DNA from: JACKBJ01 sp964549495 | GTDB lineage: Bacteria; Chloroflexota; Anaerolineae; Epilineales; Epilineaceae | Length of the DNA stretch: 5,291 bases | Assembly: GCA_964549495.1 (NCBI GenBank) | Contig: CAZJWJ010000154.1 | Span: 1-5,291, forward strand | Reading direction: 5' to 3' | Shown here: piece by piece, positions 5,221-5,291 of the stretch | How the letters are laid out: every line of letters starts with the position of its first letter | Numbering within the stretch: the first letter of the stretch is position 1 | Made by a program: the position numbers and the translations under genes | Notes under the pieces: model-generated | Told to the model about the DNA's origin: nothing | Database searches by the model: none | Seen by the model: the letters and a program-made list of their open reading frames with translations, nothing else

Positions 5221-5291
5221 ATGGATACCACAGACTTGACGATTACGCACGAGCGACTGGACGACCTCCCGCTGATCTTCGCGATGGCCGA
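5221..5291 (+). CDS. Transposase N-terminus (IS1634/IS4-like, DUF4277-type start), partial
   Basis: Only 23 codons are visible before the right edge. The stretch TITHERLDDLPLIF (residues 7-20) matches the opening of a transposase group common in Chloroflexota and Cyanobacteria. Their first domain (DUF4277) begins with a similar 'ERxDDxPLL' block and precedes a DDE nuclease domain. The catalytic domain is off the window. The start at 5221 is the first possible one after an in-frame TAG at 5182-5184. No Shine-Dalgarno lies at normal distance, so the message may be leaderless. The assignment rests on a short motif recalled from family knowledge, so the exact IS family is uncertain. Its position, right where the upstream gene breaks off, supports it. 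Confidence 0.65.
   Translation, partial: MDTTDLTITHERLDDLPLIFAMA

Larger units (their letters stand above)
5144..5291 (+). mobile_element. Left end of an insertion sequence, transposase running off the right edge
   Basis: Homology to the host gene appears to stop after the Asn codon at 5141-5143, so the left end is placed at about 5144 (CAGTAGTTTCGGGG), give or take a few bases. The 77 bases before the transposase ATG are non-coding. They hold AGTTTCG twice (5148-5154 and 5170-5176, 22 bp apart), possibly transposase-binding repeats. The terminal inverted repeat and target duplication cannot be tested because the right end is outside the window. The element is assigned from the transposase N-terminus, not from a matched end sequence. 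Confidence 0.6.

Overview
The window most likely comes from a GC-rich, free-living bacterium of the Chloroflexota or a related Terrabacterial group. This is an inference from four things: a FurA-KatG pair of the actinobacterial/Chloroflexota type; a 'VLFTDIDGST' class III cyclase domain; a secreted propeller protein carrying the 'YLPFV' tag common in Chloroflexota exported proteins; and a transposase start of the 'ERLDDLPLIF' kind. No rRNA or other marker gene is present to settle the phylum. The 10 Ns at 2299-2308 show that this is a scaffolded draft assembly.

Layout, left to right. 1-1093, minus strand: a furA-katG peroxide-defence pair. katG runs off the left edge, so only its first 189 codons are seen. 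furA has a compact promoter with a perfect 23-bp inverted repeat between and over its -35 and -10 elements, which looks like an autoregulatory operator and a leaderless start. 1125-1436: an intergenic region with a five-copy 22-bp tandem repeat (1223-1332) that ends in a 21-bp near-perfect palindrome (1328-1348). 1437-about 2027, plus strand: a decayed class III nucleotide cyclase with an internal in-frame deletion and a TAG stop, followed by an open, unrecognised remainder in the same frame. 2028-4148, minus strand: a 706-codon secreted beta-propeller protein built of LVIVD-like repeats. 4149-4588: a 440-bp divergent intergenic region. 4589-5149, plus strand: the start of a secreted metallopeptidase-like protein with a strong ribosome binding site and signal peptide. 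It is cut short at about 5144 by an insertion sequence whose transposase begins at 5221 and runs off the right edge.

Only furA and katG form an evident functional unit: a peroxide/iron-sensing repressor controlling a catalase-peroxidase. The rest is an accessory-looking neighbourhood with secreted proteins, a dead signalling gene and a mobile element. I see no defence system, CRISPR array, RNA gene or clearly new multi-gene system. The most unusual unexplained DNA is the 22-bp repeat array and its terminal palindrome.
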